64,000 nucleotides of DNA, from NCBI GenBank assembly GCA_030430495.1, contig JAUIKM010000026.1:1-64000 (forward strand), written 5' to 3'. Positions 45,850-54,628 of this stretch are shown one piece after another. The notes beneath the pieces were generated by a model. It saw only the letters and a list, made by a program, of their open reading frames with translations, did not search any database and had not been told where the DNA came from. Numbering within the stretch: the first letter of the stretch is position 1; every line of letters starts with the position of its first letter. Origin of the DNA: a bacterium (lineage in GTDB: Bacteria > Bacteroidota > Ignavibacteria > Kapaibacteriales > UBA7675). The translations under genes were made by a program, and so were the position numbers.

Positions 45850-48276
45850 TTAAAACGGCGAAGTCAGGGTGACCGTGAAACCGAAGTCGTCGCCGAGGGG
45901 GCCGCTGAGCGTCCAGCCGGCGTCAAAACCCAGGAAGATCACGTTGCTGATGAAAATGGGGATTTTACCGATGCCGATGCCCGCCTCCGTATGCACGCGC
46001 TCGTTCATGCCGACGTAGGCGGGGACAAGGCCCGCCGTCGATTCCTGTTCGTACAGCCCGCTGTTGACAAACAGACTGAGGTCCAGTCCGCGTCCGTCGT
46101 AGGTCGGCAGTCCCAGAACGCGCCACCAGAGGTCGCTGAAATTGTGACGCACAAACACCGCGGCATAACTTGTGCCGCCGAAAAAGCCCGGTCCGCCCGT
46201 GGCAAACTGATCGATGCGACCCAATGCACTTAACTTTGTCGGCATGATAAACTGATACTGCGTCGGTGTATTGTTGTCGGCAATGCCGGCCTTGACCGCC
46301 ACCTGCAGCGTCATCGGATTGTAGCCGGTGCTGAATGTCGGAAGCAGGGCGCGCATGCCGCCGTCCAGCACGCGGAAACGTTCGCCCGTGGCTGTATTTT
46401 CGGCGTAGTGCGCCTCAATTTGTGCGCTGATTTCCGGCCGTAGATTTGTTGAAACCTGCACGTTAACATCGTAGTTGCCCCAGGTGGCCGTGGCCCGCAG
46501 CACGTCGTATTCGCCGTCGACAATGGCCGGGTTGCCGCGGAAAGAACCGTCCGTGGCGGGCGAGTTTGAAGCCGATACCAGGCCGGAGCGCTGTGTCCTT
46601 GCCATGGAGAAATGACGTTGGCGGCCGTAGCCCGTGCTTAACAGGAGCTCGTCCTGCCGCAATGACAAGCCGGCGTCCCAGCCGTGACGTTCAAAATAGT
46701 CGTAGTGGTCCTGACTGAACAGCGCAGCCAGAACCGTGTTGCCTTCCGAAAAATAGGTGTCGTGATCCGGATGCGGCGAGAGCGAGGCAAAGGCCATGCC
46801 CGCCACCCAGAGATTGCCGCTGTCCCAACTGGCCAGCCGCGCGCTCAGCGCCGCCGCGCCGTAAAAATCTTTGCTGCCGAAGCCGTACTGCCCGCTGAGC
46901 GACAAGCGGAAGGGGTCGTAGGCGGCGTTGACATCCAGTCCGGGCACAAAACCGCCGACTCTGTTAAACACAAGCGTCGGGGCAAAGTCGTAGCGGAACT
47001 CGGCTTCGTCCAGCGGATCGCCCGCTTCAATTTTGGCTTCTTTAACCAGGCTGTCAACCTCGCGATACATCGACTCTTCGCGCTGACTTAAACGCGCGGG
47101 CGAGTTGCGGTCCCAGAATTCGGCCGTGCTGGAATCGGCCTGCGGACTGACGCTGAAAATCTGTTCTTTCCGGTAGATCGAATCGGGCAATGCGCCGTTG
47201 ACTTCGATGTCCTTGTAGAAACTCGTGGCCGTTAAACGTCCGCCGACTTCGGCGATGCCGCTGATGATGTTAACCGCGCCGGAACCCGCCGTGTTGAGAT
47301 AGGTCGGCGTCCAGATGCTGTCGGCCACCTCCCCGAACTTCTGATGAAAACTCAGGTCCGTGATGTAGCGAATGGCCGTGCCGGCGCTGGGACGCGCGCG
47401 TACTTCAATCAGATCGTAGGTGCCGCTGACAATTGTCATATCGCCGACAAAGCCGGGAAAGAGGTCGGAATACGGTTTAAAGTCCAGTGTCCATGCGGTT
47501 TGCCCGCCGAGGTTGCGGCGCTCCTTCAAGGTGAATTCGTAGGAGTCGAGCGCGTCGTCGGCCAGCGGAGTTGTGATAATCGCATTTGAAATGTGGAAGC
47601 GTTCTTCGTAGAAACTGAAGAAATTGGTAATGGCGAGCAGGTTGTTGTCGGGCGCGACGTTGGCCGACTGGCGGCGCTGTTCTATTGCGATATGCGTGAC
47701 GTCTTCTTCGTTGTCGCGCATCACGCGCGAAAAAGACTCGCGAATCTGAATGCGGTCCTTGTCTTCGATCTGCCCGAAAACATTGCCGTCTATTTCAAAT
47801 GTCAGCTTGCTGTAGAGCAGGCCGTTAAACGTTTTAAGACGGCTGCGGTTGGCGCTTTTGCGCTGGATGGCGCGCCGCACAATCTCCTCGGCCGTCGGTT
47901 CGGCCGTCACGACGACTTCGCCCAGCGTGATGTCCGTCGGCGTGAGTTCAACGATAATTTCGGCGCCCGTGCTGTTAACATCCGCAATCGTTTTGGGCTC
48001 GTAGCCCAGCGAGGTAACGCGCAGTTGCAGCGGCAGGGAAGGAACCGTCAGACGAAACGAGCCATCGCTCAGGCTATAGGTGCCGCGCTCGTGGCTGACG
48101 GCGTAAACCGTGGCGCCGGGAATCGCCTCGCCTGTTGAGGCATTGCGCACAAATCCCGTGACGCTGTGATTTGTCTGCGCCCGCAGCGGAGTGTTAAGTC
48201 CGCCGGCGAGAGCCAAAACGGCGATTAAACACATTCTGGAAAGACAACGATGTGAAAGGGTGTCAATTTTGAGCAT
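45850..48276 (-). CDS. DUF5686-type outer-membrane protein A
   Basis: An 808-residue protein with a signal peptide (LIAVLALAGGLNTPLRAQ). A carboxypeptidase-regulatory-like beta domain follows (VTGFVRNASTGEAIPGATV, VTSLGYEPKTI, LGEVVVTAE). Next comes the DUF5686 core (AEEIVRRAIQRKSANRSRLK, TFNGLLYSKLTFEI), and the long C-terminal part ends as a beta-barrel (NVIFLGFDAGWTLSGPLGDD, FGFTVTLTSPF). Such proteins are restricted to Bacteroidota and relatives and sit in the outer membrane; their substrate is unknown. The same domain order and many shared blocks are found in the next upstream gene (48432-50903), so the two are tandem paralogues. The start MLKIDTLSHR is the best of three candidate Met residues (48318, 48276, 48234). 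Confidence 0.82.
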   Translation of the reverse strand: MLKIDTLSHRCLSRMCLIAVLALAGGLNTPLRAQTNHSVTGFVRNASTGEAIPGATVYAVSHERGTYSLSDGSFRLTVPSLPLQLRVTSLGYEPKTIADVNSTGAEIIVELTPTDITLGEVVVTAEPTAEEIVRRAIQRKSANRSRLKTFNGLLYSKLTFEIDGNVFGQIEDKDRIQIRESFSRVMRDNEEDVTHIAIEQRRQSANVAPDNNLLAITNFFSFYEERFHISNAIITTPLADDALDSYEFTLKERRNLGGQTAWTLDFKPYSDLFPGFVGDMTIVSGTYDLIEVRARPSAGTAIRYITDLSFHQKFGEVADSIWTPTYLNTAGSGAVNIISGIAEVGGRLTATSFYKDIEVNGALPDSIYRKEQIFSVSPQADSSTAEFWDRNSPARLSQREESMYREVDSLVKEAKIEAGDPLDEAEFRYDFAPTLVFNRVGGFVPGLDVNAAYDPFRLSLSGQYGFGSKDFYGAAALSARLASWDSGNLWVAGMAFASLSPHPDHDTYFSEGNTVLAALFSQDHYDYFERHGWDAGLSLRQDELLLSTGYGRQRHFSMARTQRSGLVSASNSPATDGSFRGNPAIVDGEYDVLRATATWGNYDVNVQVSTNLRPEISAQIEAHYAENTATGERFRVLDGGMRALLPTFSTGYNPMTLQVAVKAGIADNNTPTQYQFIMPTKLSALGRIDQFATGGPGFFGGTSYAAVFVRHNFSDLWWRVLGLPTYDGRGLDLSLFVNSGLYEQESTAGLVPAYVGMNERVHTEAGIGIGKIPIFISNVIFLGFDAGWTLSGPLGDDFGFTVTLTSPF

Positions 48277-48431
48277 GCGGAAAATGTCGGCTAAAATGAG
48301 CGGATTGGCCGGGAGCATTCAAAACAAGGCCGCACTACGCAGCCAAAGGCCATTTGTTGCTTGTCCCGGAATTCGAAGTCTCAGAGACTCAAGTCAGCCG
48401 AAAAGTCGCTCATGCGCCTGTTTCATGTCCG

Positions 48432-50903
48432 TCAAAGAGGTGAAGACAGAGAAACACCCCAGCCAAAGCGACCGCCGGCCACCGGGCCGACGCCCCAGAC
48501 GGCGTCGAGACGCAGAAACAGCACGTTGGAAAACGGCGTGGGAATGCGGCCTATCGCAAATCCGGCTTCTGAAAACCACTCGGATCCGCTCGACTTGAGC
48601 GCGCCGTCGGACGTGTTGCGGTAGTAGGCCGAGCCGCCCTGCACCGCCAACTCAATGCCGCGGTCGTCGAATTCCGGCAGGCCGAAAAGTCGCCAGACAA
48701 AGTCGGTGAAGTTGTGCTCCGCATATGCGCTGAGGTATTGCGTGCCGCCGACTTCACCCGTCGGCGCGGTGAAAAAGTGTCCGAAGTTGCCGAGCAGGCC
48801 AAAGCGATGCGGCAGGATGGCCTGGTACTGCGTCGGTGCGGCATCGCTCGTGATTCCGCCGCTGATGCGCCCGCGCAGCAGCATCGGCGCATAACCCGTG
48901 TAGAGCGTCGGCAGGGCAAAGTAGGCCGCACCCCGGATGCCGCGAAAGTCGCGGCCGTCGCGGTAGGCCTGGCCGTAAAAGGCGTCAACTTCCAGCGCTA
49001 TGTCCGCGCCGCTGCCCGGAAAAGCCGGTTCGGTGTCGCCCCAGCGCAGCTGCGCCTGTAGCGTGCGGAATGCGCCCGGATCCGCCGGCAGATTGGCGCG
49101 GTAGCGCTCTTTCGACGTTTCGCTCACAACGGGAGAATTTTCCAGACTCGTCGAGAGCGAGTCCTGCCGCTCCTCGGCATAACGCAGGTCCAGTTCCAGG
49201 CCGTGATAGCCGGCCGCCAGGTTCAGGTCCCAGCCGTCGGCGCGGTAATAGTCGAAGAAGTCGGAGTGGAGCACCAGCGCGGACAGCGCGTTGAAAAACT
49301 CCGGATACGCCTCGCGTCCCGGCATGCGCGGCACATCGGTGAAAATTCCCGCGCCGACGCGCAGAAAAAGGTCGGTGGTATCGATCAGCCAGGTGCCGAT
49401 GCTCGCCGAGCCGAAAGTCTTTTCCTGACCAAAACTGTAGCGCAGCGAGGTTTTGATTTCAATATCACCCGGTAAAAAGAGCGAGTTGACGCCGACGGCA
49501 AAACTCTCGACGCGATTAAAGTCCAGCAGCGGAATCACCGGTGAGTTGAAGGAAAACTGCTCGCCGATAGAAACAAAGTCGTCTTCGTCGGACTGCAGCA
49601 GGCTGTCGATTTCGGAGTAGATGCGCCGCTCGTCTTCGGTCAGCACGCCGATGGAGCGGTCCTGCCAGAACGACGTGTCGGCGGAATCGGCCGCGGCGGC
49701 AACGGTGATGGTCTTTTCGCGCTCAAACACGCTGTCGGGAATTTCCGGATTGACCGCCAGATTTTCGTAAATGCTCGTGGCGTTGAAATCGAGCTCAATC
49801 TCAATCGCACCGCTGATGACGTCGAGATGTGTTTTACCGCGCGTTTCCAGATAGGAAGGAAACCAGATGTCGTCTTCGATCTGCTCAAATTTCTGCGTGT
49901 ACTGCAGATCGCGCACAAAAGGAATGGCCGATTCATCGCTGGGATGCAGGTCGGCCTGCACCAGCTGAAATGTTTCATTGACGATGTGCAGACTGCCTTC
50001 AAAGGTCGGGAAGAGCTCCGTGTCCGATTCGACGTCGATGACAAAAATGATCTGGCGGCCGCGTTTGATGCGCTCGCGGATGCTGAAGCGGTAGTAGGAG
50101 AGCGCGTCATCGGCAATGGGCGAGGTCAGTTCGGCGCCGGCTACTTCGATCACGTCGTCGTAGAAGTTGACGAACTCGGTTAACGCGACGAGGTTGTCGT
50201 CCTCGGCGATGTTGGCCGTCTGCCGGCGGCGCACGATTTCCACCTGGGTGCGATCTTCCTCGTAATCGCGGTAGACTTTGGAATAGGTTTCGAGGATAAA
50301 CTCCTGGTTGCGCCGGTCGAACGGTTTGGCTTCGGCCTGGGCTTTGCGGCGCGCTTTGAGCGAGCGCTTTTGATCTTCCGGGGAAGGACTTCCGATGCGC
50401 AGACGTCCCAGTCCGCGCCCGTCTATGAGCAGCACCACTTTGGAATACAGCATGCCTTCGATGCCGCGCAGGCGCGCCAGGTTGGCCTGTTTGTTTTCGA
50501 TGGTGCGCCGGATGATGTCTTCGGCGCTGAGCGGCGCGACGACATTGACGCCGCCGAGTTCAATGGCGACGGGCCGCAGGACAATTTCCAGCTCCAGGTT
50601 GGCGGGCGTCACGAGGATTTCACGCGGTTCGTGCGCAATCGAGCTGATCACCAGTTCAACACTGCCGTAGGGCGCGGTCAGTCGAAAAGCGCCGTTGGCC
50701 AGCGTGTAGGTGCCGTCGGACGTGCCTTTGATGCGCAGGGAAGCGCCCGCGATTTCCGCGCCGGACTCCGCGTCGACAACGCGTCCGGAGATCGTCATCT
50801 GCTCCGCGGCCGCGTCGTTCCGTGGCTGTGCCCGGAGGCCCGGGGCTTCCATCCCCGTGACAAACAAGAGAATCAGAAAAGAGAGTCGAAGTGCAGTTGT
50901 CAT
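48432..50903 (-). CDS. DUF5686-type outer-membrane protein B
   Basis: An 823-residue tandem paralogue of the downstream gene. Signal peptide LSFLILLFVTGMEAPGLRAQ, regulatory-like domain (ISGRVVDAESGAEIAGASL, VISSIAHEPREI), DUF5686 core (AEDIIRRTIENKQANLARLR, GIEGMLYSKVVLLIDGRGLG) and a barrel-like C terminus (NVLFLRLDAVWGVGPVAGG, FGWGVSLSSPL). It shares PTQYQ, HNFTDFVWRLFGLPEFDDRG and the ISNVIFL/FSNVLFL end with its paralogue. The start MTTALRLS is chosen because the open frame upstream lacks a signal. It is divergent from the ECF sigma gene, with 192 bases between starts. An exact copy of the dispersed motif codes for part of the signal peptide (50858-50867). Confidence 0.82.
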   Translation of the reverse strand: MTTALRLSFLILLFVTGMEAPGLRAQPRNDAAAEQMTISGRVVDAESGAEIAGASLRIKGTSDGTYTLANGAFRLTAPYGSVELVISSIAHEPREILVTPANLELEIVLRPVAIELGGVNVVAPLSAEDIIRRTIENKQANLARLRGIEGMLYSKVVLLIDGRGLGRLRIGSPSPEDQKRSLKARRKAQAEAKPFDRRNQEFILETYSKVYRDYEEDRTQVEIVRRRQTANIAEDDNLVALTEFVNFYDDVIEVAGAELTSPIADDALSYYRFSIRERIKRGRQIIFVIDVESDTELFPTFEGSLHIVNETFQLVQADLHPSDESAIPFVRDLQYTQKFEQIEDDIWFPSYLETRGKTHLDVISGAIEIELDFNATSIYENLAVNPEIPDSVFEREKTITVAAAADSADTSFWQDRSIGVLTEDERRIYSEIDSLLQSDEDDFVSIGEQFSFNSPVIPLLDFNRVESFAVGVNSLFLPGDIEIKTSLRYSFGQEKTFGSASIGTWLIDTTDLFLRVGAGIFTDVPRMPGREAYPEFFNALSALVLHSDFFDYYRADGWDLNLAAGYHGLELDLRYAEERQDSLSTSLENSPVVSETSKERYRANLPADPGAFRTLQAQLRWGDTEPAFPGSGADIALEVDAFYGQAYRDGRDFRGIRGAAYFALPTLYTGYAPMLLRGRISGGITSDAAPTQYQAILPHRFGLLGNFGHFFTAPTGEVGGTQYLSAYAEHNFTDFVWRLFGLPEFDDRGIELAVQGGSAYYRNTSDGALKSSGSEWFSEAGFAIGRIPTPFSNVLFLRLDAVWGVGPVAGGRFGWGVSLSSPL

Positions 50904-51095
50904 TGGGTCAACCCGGAAAAGTCCGCGTGAAACATCGGGAGGCAGGAGGAAATTGCGACGAATAAACACAAATCTACACCGAACGACGTCCGACGCGCAA
51001 ATGTTGCACCGCGTTCCGCATTCTGCCTGAATTTTGCTAAATTGGCGCACGCCGTTTGTTTAATTCCGGCCGGCGCAGTCAGGAACATTTCAGGC

Positions 51096-51734
51096 ATGAA
51101 CGACCCCAAAGAACGCATCGAGACACGCAAGGAGCGCCAGGTAAAGTCGCGCGAAGAGGATTCCGTCCTGATTCGCGACGCCGTAGCCGGCGATCAACGA
51201 GCGTTCACGCAGTTGCAGAAGAAGTACTACCCGGCAATCGCCAACCTGATACGGCGGATGCTGCGCAACAGCGACGACGTTGAAGATCTGGTACAGGAAA
51301 CCTTTGTAAAGGCGTTCCGGGCGATCGAGACGTTCAACCACGACTATGCCTTTTCCACCTGGTTGTACAAAATCGCCTCCAACCACTGTATCGACTTTCT
51401 GCGCAAGCGACGCCTCAAAACGTTTTCCATCGATCAACCGATCGAGACGCGTGACGGCGAAATGCGTTACGAAATTGCCGATGATTCCTGGTCGCCCGAC
51501 GGTGAAATCCAGGACAGGGAAAAACTGCGCATACTGAACAAGGCGATAGAGGACCTGCCGGAAAAATACAAACGCGTCATCAAGCTGCGCCACGAGGAAG
51601 AGCTGGACTACCAGGAAATAGCCGACCAGCTTGGACTGCCCCTCGGGACGGTCAAGGCGCATCTTTTCCGCGCGCGGGCGCTCTTGTTCAAGAAGCTCAA
51701 AAACAAAGTGTACCATTTTTATCCGGACAGGTGA
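51096..51734 (+). CDS. ECF-type RNA polymerase sigma factor
   Basis: A 212-residue sigma-70 family protein of the extracytoplasmic function class. Region 2 is VEDLVQETFVKAFRAI and YAFSTWLYKIASNHCIDFLR; region 4 is LPEKYKRVIKLRHEEELDYQ followed by LGLPLGTVKAHLFRARALLF. A charged N-terminal extension of about 25 residues precedes region 2. No anti-sigma factor gene is adjacent. It lies 25 bases before a small outer-membrane protein gene and is divergent from the DUF5686 pair, so control of envelope genes is plausible but inferred. Confidence 0.92.
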   Translation: MNDPKERIETRKERQVKSREEDSVLIRDAVAGDQRAFTQLQKKYYPAIANLIRRMLRNSDDVEDLVQETFVKAFRAIETFNHDYAFSTWLYKIASNHCIDFLRKRRLKTFSIDQPIETRDGEMRYEIADDSWSPDGEIQDREKLRILNKAIEDLPEKYKRVIKLRHEEELDYQEIADQLGLPLGTVKAHLFRARALLFKKLKNKVYHFYPDR

Positions 51735-51759
51735 TGCGCCGTCCGGAATGAGGACTGGA

Positions 51760-52449
51760 ATGAAAGTTTGCCACACATTTGCCGGTTGTTTGCTGATTGG
51801 TTCCCTTGCAATTTTTTGTTTGCCAACGCACCTGAATGCGCAGAGTTTTGCGATCGGCGGAGGTCTCTCCACGCCGAGCGATGAAATCAACAACGTCTAC
51901 AACTCCGACTTTGTGACCAAAGACGACTTCGTCGGCAATCTGCTGCGGCAGTCTTCCGGTTTTGGTCTCCACATCGGCAGCCGCCTCTACCTGGAGCTGG
52001 ATGAGGAACTGGCCCTGGTCTTCGGAATCGCCCTGCACCGTTTTAACGAGTCGCGTCTGGACGTGTACGACGAAAACGGGGAGGAGCTGATCGCCGTGCT
52101 GCAGGCCACGCAAAACATTGTGCCGATTTCGGTCGGTCTCGACTATCCCGTTTACAAGGGTTTTGTGGGCTTCTACGTGGCGGGCGACCTGCAGTACAAC
52201 TACATCTTCAACACCATCGACATCGTGCGCAACGACCTGGCTATTCCCTTTGTCGACGAGCCGACGAACAACCGCGTCGGCGCGAGCTTCGGCGCGGGCG
52301 TGGAGATCGATCTGGCGGCGGTGATTCTGGATCTGGGCCTGCGTTTCAACCACGCCAATATCATCGGCAAGGAAGACGACGAGGGCGACAAAACCTATCT
52401 GACTTTTAACCTCAGCGTACTTTTCGGTGAAAAAACCGAATCCGAATAA
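51760..52449 (+). CDS. Small outer-membrane beta-barrel protein
   Basis: A 229-residue protein with signal peptide LIGSLAIFCLPTHLNAQ. Strand-like segments of a porin-family barrel follow (GFGLHIGSRLYLELDEELAL, PISVGLDYPVYKG, FYVAGDLQYNYIFN, VEIDLAAVILDLGLRF) with a final strand TYLTFNLSVLFGE. The ATG is preceded by AGGACTGGA. It follows the ECF sigma gene closely and is probably in its operon. A variant of the dispersed motif (51816-51825) codes for part of the signal peptide. The function is unknown. Confidence 0.7.
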   Translation: MKVCHTFAGCLLIGSLAIFCLPTHLNAQSFAIGGGLSTPSDEINNVYNSDFVTKDDFVGNLLRQSSGFGLHIGSRLYLELDEELALVFGIALHRFNESRLDVYDENGEELIAVLQATQNIVPISVGLDYPVYKGFVGFYVAGDLQYNYIFNTIDIVRNDLAIPFVDEPTNNRVGASFGAGVEIDLAAVILDLGLRFNHANIIGKEDDEGDKTYLTFNLSVLFGEKTESE

Positions 52450-52776
52450 TTATATTTGCCTCTGTTCCACCGGAAAGTTTTCACCGGGTACGAAGAAAAT
52501 TTCCGGTCACACTCAGGTACACTGCTTTATCGCTACGGACAATCCGACGCGTACACGCGTCAGCCAGGCTGTACAACCGACAAAATGACGTCGTCGGATT
52601 GAGTTGATTCATGTCCGCCGTTTCCGGGCGGACGCCAGCTTTCCGCATCTGACCACCGGGCCTGAATGGTTTGTGGATGCGGGCGGTCACTACTGACGTT
52701 TAGAACGGGGCGACTTCGACCCTTTGCAATCCGAATTGCATTGGGCGATTCGCGTGCAATCATCTGCGGGAAATCT
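52450..52776. other. Gap before the response-regulator gene
   Basis: No gene is recognised. An inverted repeat CCGGAAA...TTTCCGG (about 52470-52506) lies after the barrel gene but lacks a T-run, so it is not called a terminator. Confidence 0.4.
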
Positions 52777-53991
52777 ATGCAAACGATGACGGCAAGCACT
52801 CGGGCGGTCGGCAAGAACAAACTCTCTATGTTGATTGTTGACGACAACCGCGATTTTGTCGACAGTCTGGCGCGTCTGCTGCGCCACGACGAGCGCTTCG
52901 GCGACGTGGAAATCAGCAGGGCTTACTCGGCCGAGGATGCCCTGGACGCTTTCCGCGAGGAAAACAAGGTGGCGGTGCTCCTGAGCGATATCGACATGCC
53001 GGGCATGAGCGGTATAGAACTGATTGAAACGGTGCGCAAGGTGTCGCCCCTGACCGTTCGGATTTTGATTTCCGGGACGGGCGGCTACGACGAGGTGGTG
53101 CGAGCCGTCAACAACGGCGGCATTTTCCACTACCTGCGCAAACCCTGCGAGCTCGACGGTATCTGCGAGGTGCTGCGGCAGGGGCTGGCGCAGTACAGGG
53201 TCACGTCCACCGAGCAGGAGCTGCTGGACACGACACTCAAGAATGTGGTCCGCCTGCTGATCGACATGTTGACATTTATCGCACCGGAAGCGCACCAGCG
53301 CGCCATGCGCGTGCGCGAGATCGTAGCCCGGCTCTGCCGCAGGCTCAAGGTCAAACCCAACTGGAATTACGATGTAGCGGCTCTGCTGGCGCAGTTCAGC
53401 ACGGTTAACATTCCGGCGGGGCTGATGGAGCGTTTTCTGGCGGAAGAACACTTCTCCGTCAAGGAACGCGAAGCCATCGTGCGCAATGCCAGAACCGTTT
53501 ACGACATGCTGCGGCGGATTCCGCGCCTGGAATACGTGGCGGCTTCGGTGCTGTACCAGCACAAACACTACGACGGCAAGGGGTATCCGCACGACGAAGT
53601 CAGCGGTAAAAAGATCGTTTTCGGCGGACGCCTGCTGAAGGTTGCGTTTGACTTTGACCTGAGCAGGCAGGCGGATTGCGATGACAAACAGGCCTTTCAG
53701 TTGATGTTCAGCCGCAGCGGCGTGTACGACCCGGAAATCCTGGCCGCACTGGAGGCCGAAGTACTTGGCCTTCCACCGGGCATGAGTATTCGACGTCTGG
53801 CGATAACGCAGTTGCTGGAGGGAATGGTGACGGTGTTCGACATTGTGAATACCAACGGCGTACGGCTGCTGCCGGCGCACACACGCCTGAATGCGGAAGT
53901 CCTGCAGCGCCTCGTCACAATCTCCGAGAATCACTCCATCGTTGAACCCGTGATCGTCTACAGCCCGCTGCCGGCGGAAGTGGCCAACTGA
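52777..53991 (+). CDS. Response regulator with degenerate HD-GYP domain
   Basis: A 404-residue protein with an N-terminal receiver (LIVDDNRDFVDSLARLL, phospho-acceptor in LLSDIDMPGMSG, Lys in YLRKPCEL). The rest aligns with HD-GYP cyclic-di-GMP phosphodiesterases. The HYDGKGYPHD segment is kept, but the metal ligands are not: HDIGK reads AQFSTV, the RRHPE histidine segment reads VRNARTV, and the HH pair reads QH. The enzyme is therefore probably inactive and may act by binding. The start MQTMTAST is chosen since the frame upstream lacks homology. It is the last gene before the structured repeat array. Confidence 0.85.
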   Translation: MQTMTASTRAVGKNKLSMLIVDDNRDFVDSLARLLRHDERFGDVEISRAYSAEDALDAFREENKVAVLLSDIDMPGMSGIELIETVRKVSPLTVRILISGTGGYDEVVRAVNNGGIFHYLRKPCELDGICEVLRQGLAQYRVTSTEQELLDTTLKNVVRLLIDMLTFIAPEAHQRAMRVREIVARLCRRLKVKPNWNYDVAALLAQFSTVNIPAGLMERFLAEEHFSVKEREAIVRNARTVYDMLRRIPRLEYVAASVLYQHKHYDGKGYPHDEVSGKKIVFGGRLLKVAFDFDLSRQADCDDKQAFQLMFSRSGVYDPEILAALEAEVLGLPPGMSIRRLAITQLLEGMVTVFDIVNTNGVRLLPAHTRLNAEVLQRLVTISENHSIVEPVIVYSPLPAEVAN

Positions 53992-54032
53992 CATCAGGAG
54001 AATCTGGCCCAGCCGGTGTCGAAACCAAAAAA

Positions 54033-54105
54033 ATACCCGGCGCCGGGAAGCGCCAGGCATGAGCATCGCGCACGGGCGCCAGGGGAGAGGTTCCCGTTCA
54101 ACTCA
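54033..54105 (+). ncRNA. Structured repeat unit 1
   Basis: Hairpin 1: ATACC/GGCAT outside GGCGC/GCGCC. Linker GAGCATC-GCGC. Hairpin 2: arms ACGGGCGCC and GGTTCCCGT around the conserved loop AGGGGAGA, then TCAACTCA. This is the most divergent unit; its hairpin 1 differs from the others but still pairs. The strand is assigned by convention only. Confidence 0.7.
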
Positions 54106-54389
54106 AAATTTGTTCGGTATCTGTGGCCGTGTCATCACCCTGGCCGCGCCGGGCACGGTTGTTGCAAACTTGTTTCCAGCGGTCGGAACCTAAACGCAGC
54201 CGAACCGTCGCGCGGGCGCAGGACGGTGAACAGCACATTGCACCGTCGTGCCGTGAAAAGAACGGCAGCCCGGGCATGACTGACAAAGATTGCAGATTTC
54301 AGTTACAGGTGGTTTCGACGCCGAGGGGAAACCTGGTCGGAAGGCTCTGGTATAAAAAAGGCGGCGCATCGAAAATTCAGGGCAAAAAA

Positions 54390-54461
54390 ATACCCGGCGT
54401 CGGGGACGCCAGGTATGAGCATCTATCACGAATTCCAGGGGAGCGGAACTCGCTCAACTCA
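54390..54461 (+). ncRNA. Structured repeat unit 2
   Basis: Hairpin 1: ATACC/GGTAT outside GGCGTC-GGG-GACGCC, with a C-A mismatch between the two helices. Hairpin 2: arms ACGAATTCC and GGAACTCGC around AGGGGAGC. It ends TCAACTCA. Confidence 0.75.
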
Positions 54462-54476
54462 AAAGTAGTCTGAAAT

Positions 54477-54503
54477 CGCGGGCCGTCAGTACGACGGCCC
54501 GCG
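54477..54503. other. Perfect GC-rich hairpin between units 2 and 3
   Basis: Arms CGCGGGCCGTC and GACGGCCCGCG pair over 11 bases with loop AGTAC; GGGAAATTTT follows. It could act as a terminator, but the T-run is weak. Confidence 0.6.
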
Positions 54504-54511
54504 GGAAATTT

Positions 54512-54583
54512 TCACCCGGCATCAAAGACGCCAGGTGTGAGCATCTGGCACGGACATCAGGGGAGAGACATCCGTTCAACTCA
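54512..54583 (+). ncRNA. Structured repeat unit 3
   Basis: Hairpin 1: CACC/GGTG (paired change from TACC/GGTA) outside GGCATC-AAA-GACGCC. Hairpin 2: arms ACGGACATC and GACATCCGT around AGGGGAGA. It ends TCAACTCA. Confidence 0.75.
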
Positions 54584-54598
54584 TAAGGTATAAGGCTA

Positions 54599-54620
54599 AG
54601 CGACCGCCGCGGCGGCCGCT
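54599..54620. other. GC-rich hairpin between units 3 and 4
   Basis: AGCGACCGCC and GGCGGCCGCT pair with a single mismatch across a minimal loop. No T-run follows. Confidence 0.5.
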
Positions 54621-54628
54621 GAATTTAA

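Noticed and set aside
52470-52506. Terminator after the small barrel gene
   Set aside because: The CCGGAAA/TTTCCGG arms have a long loop and no T-run.
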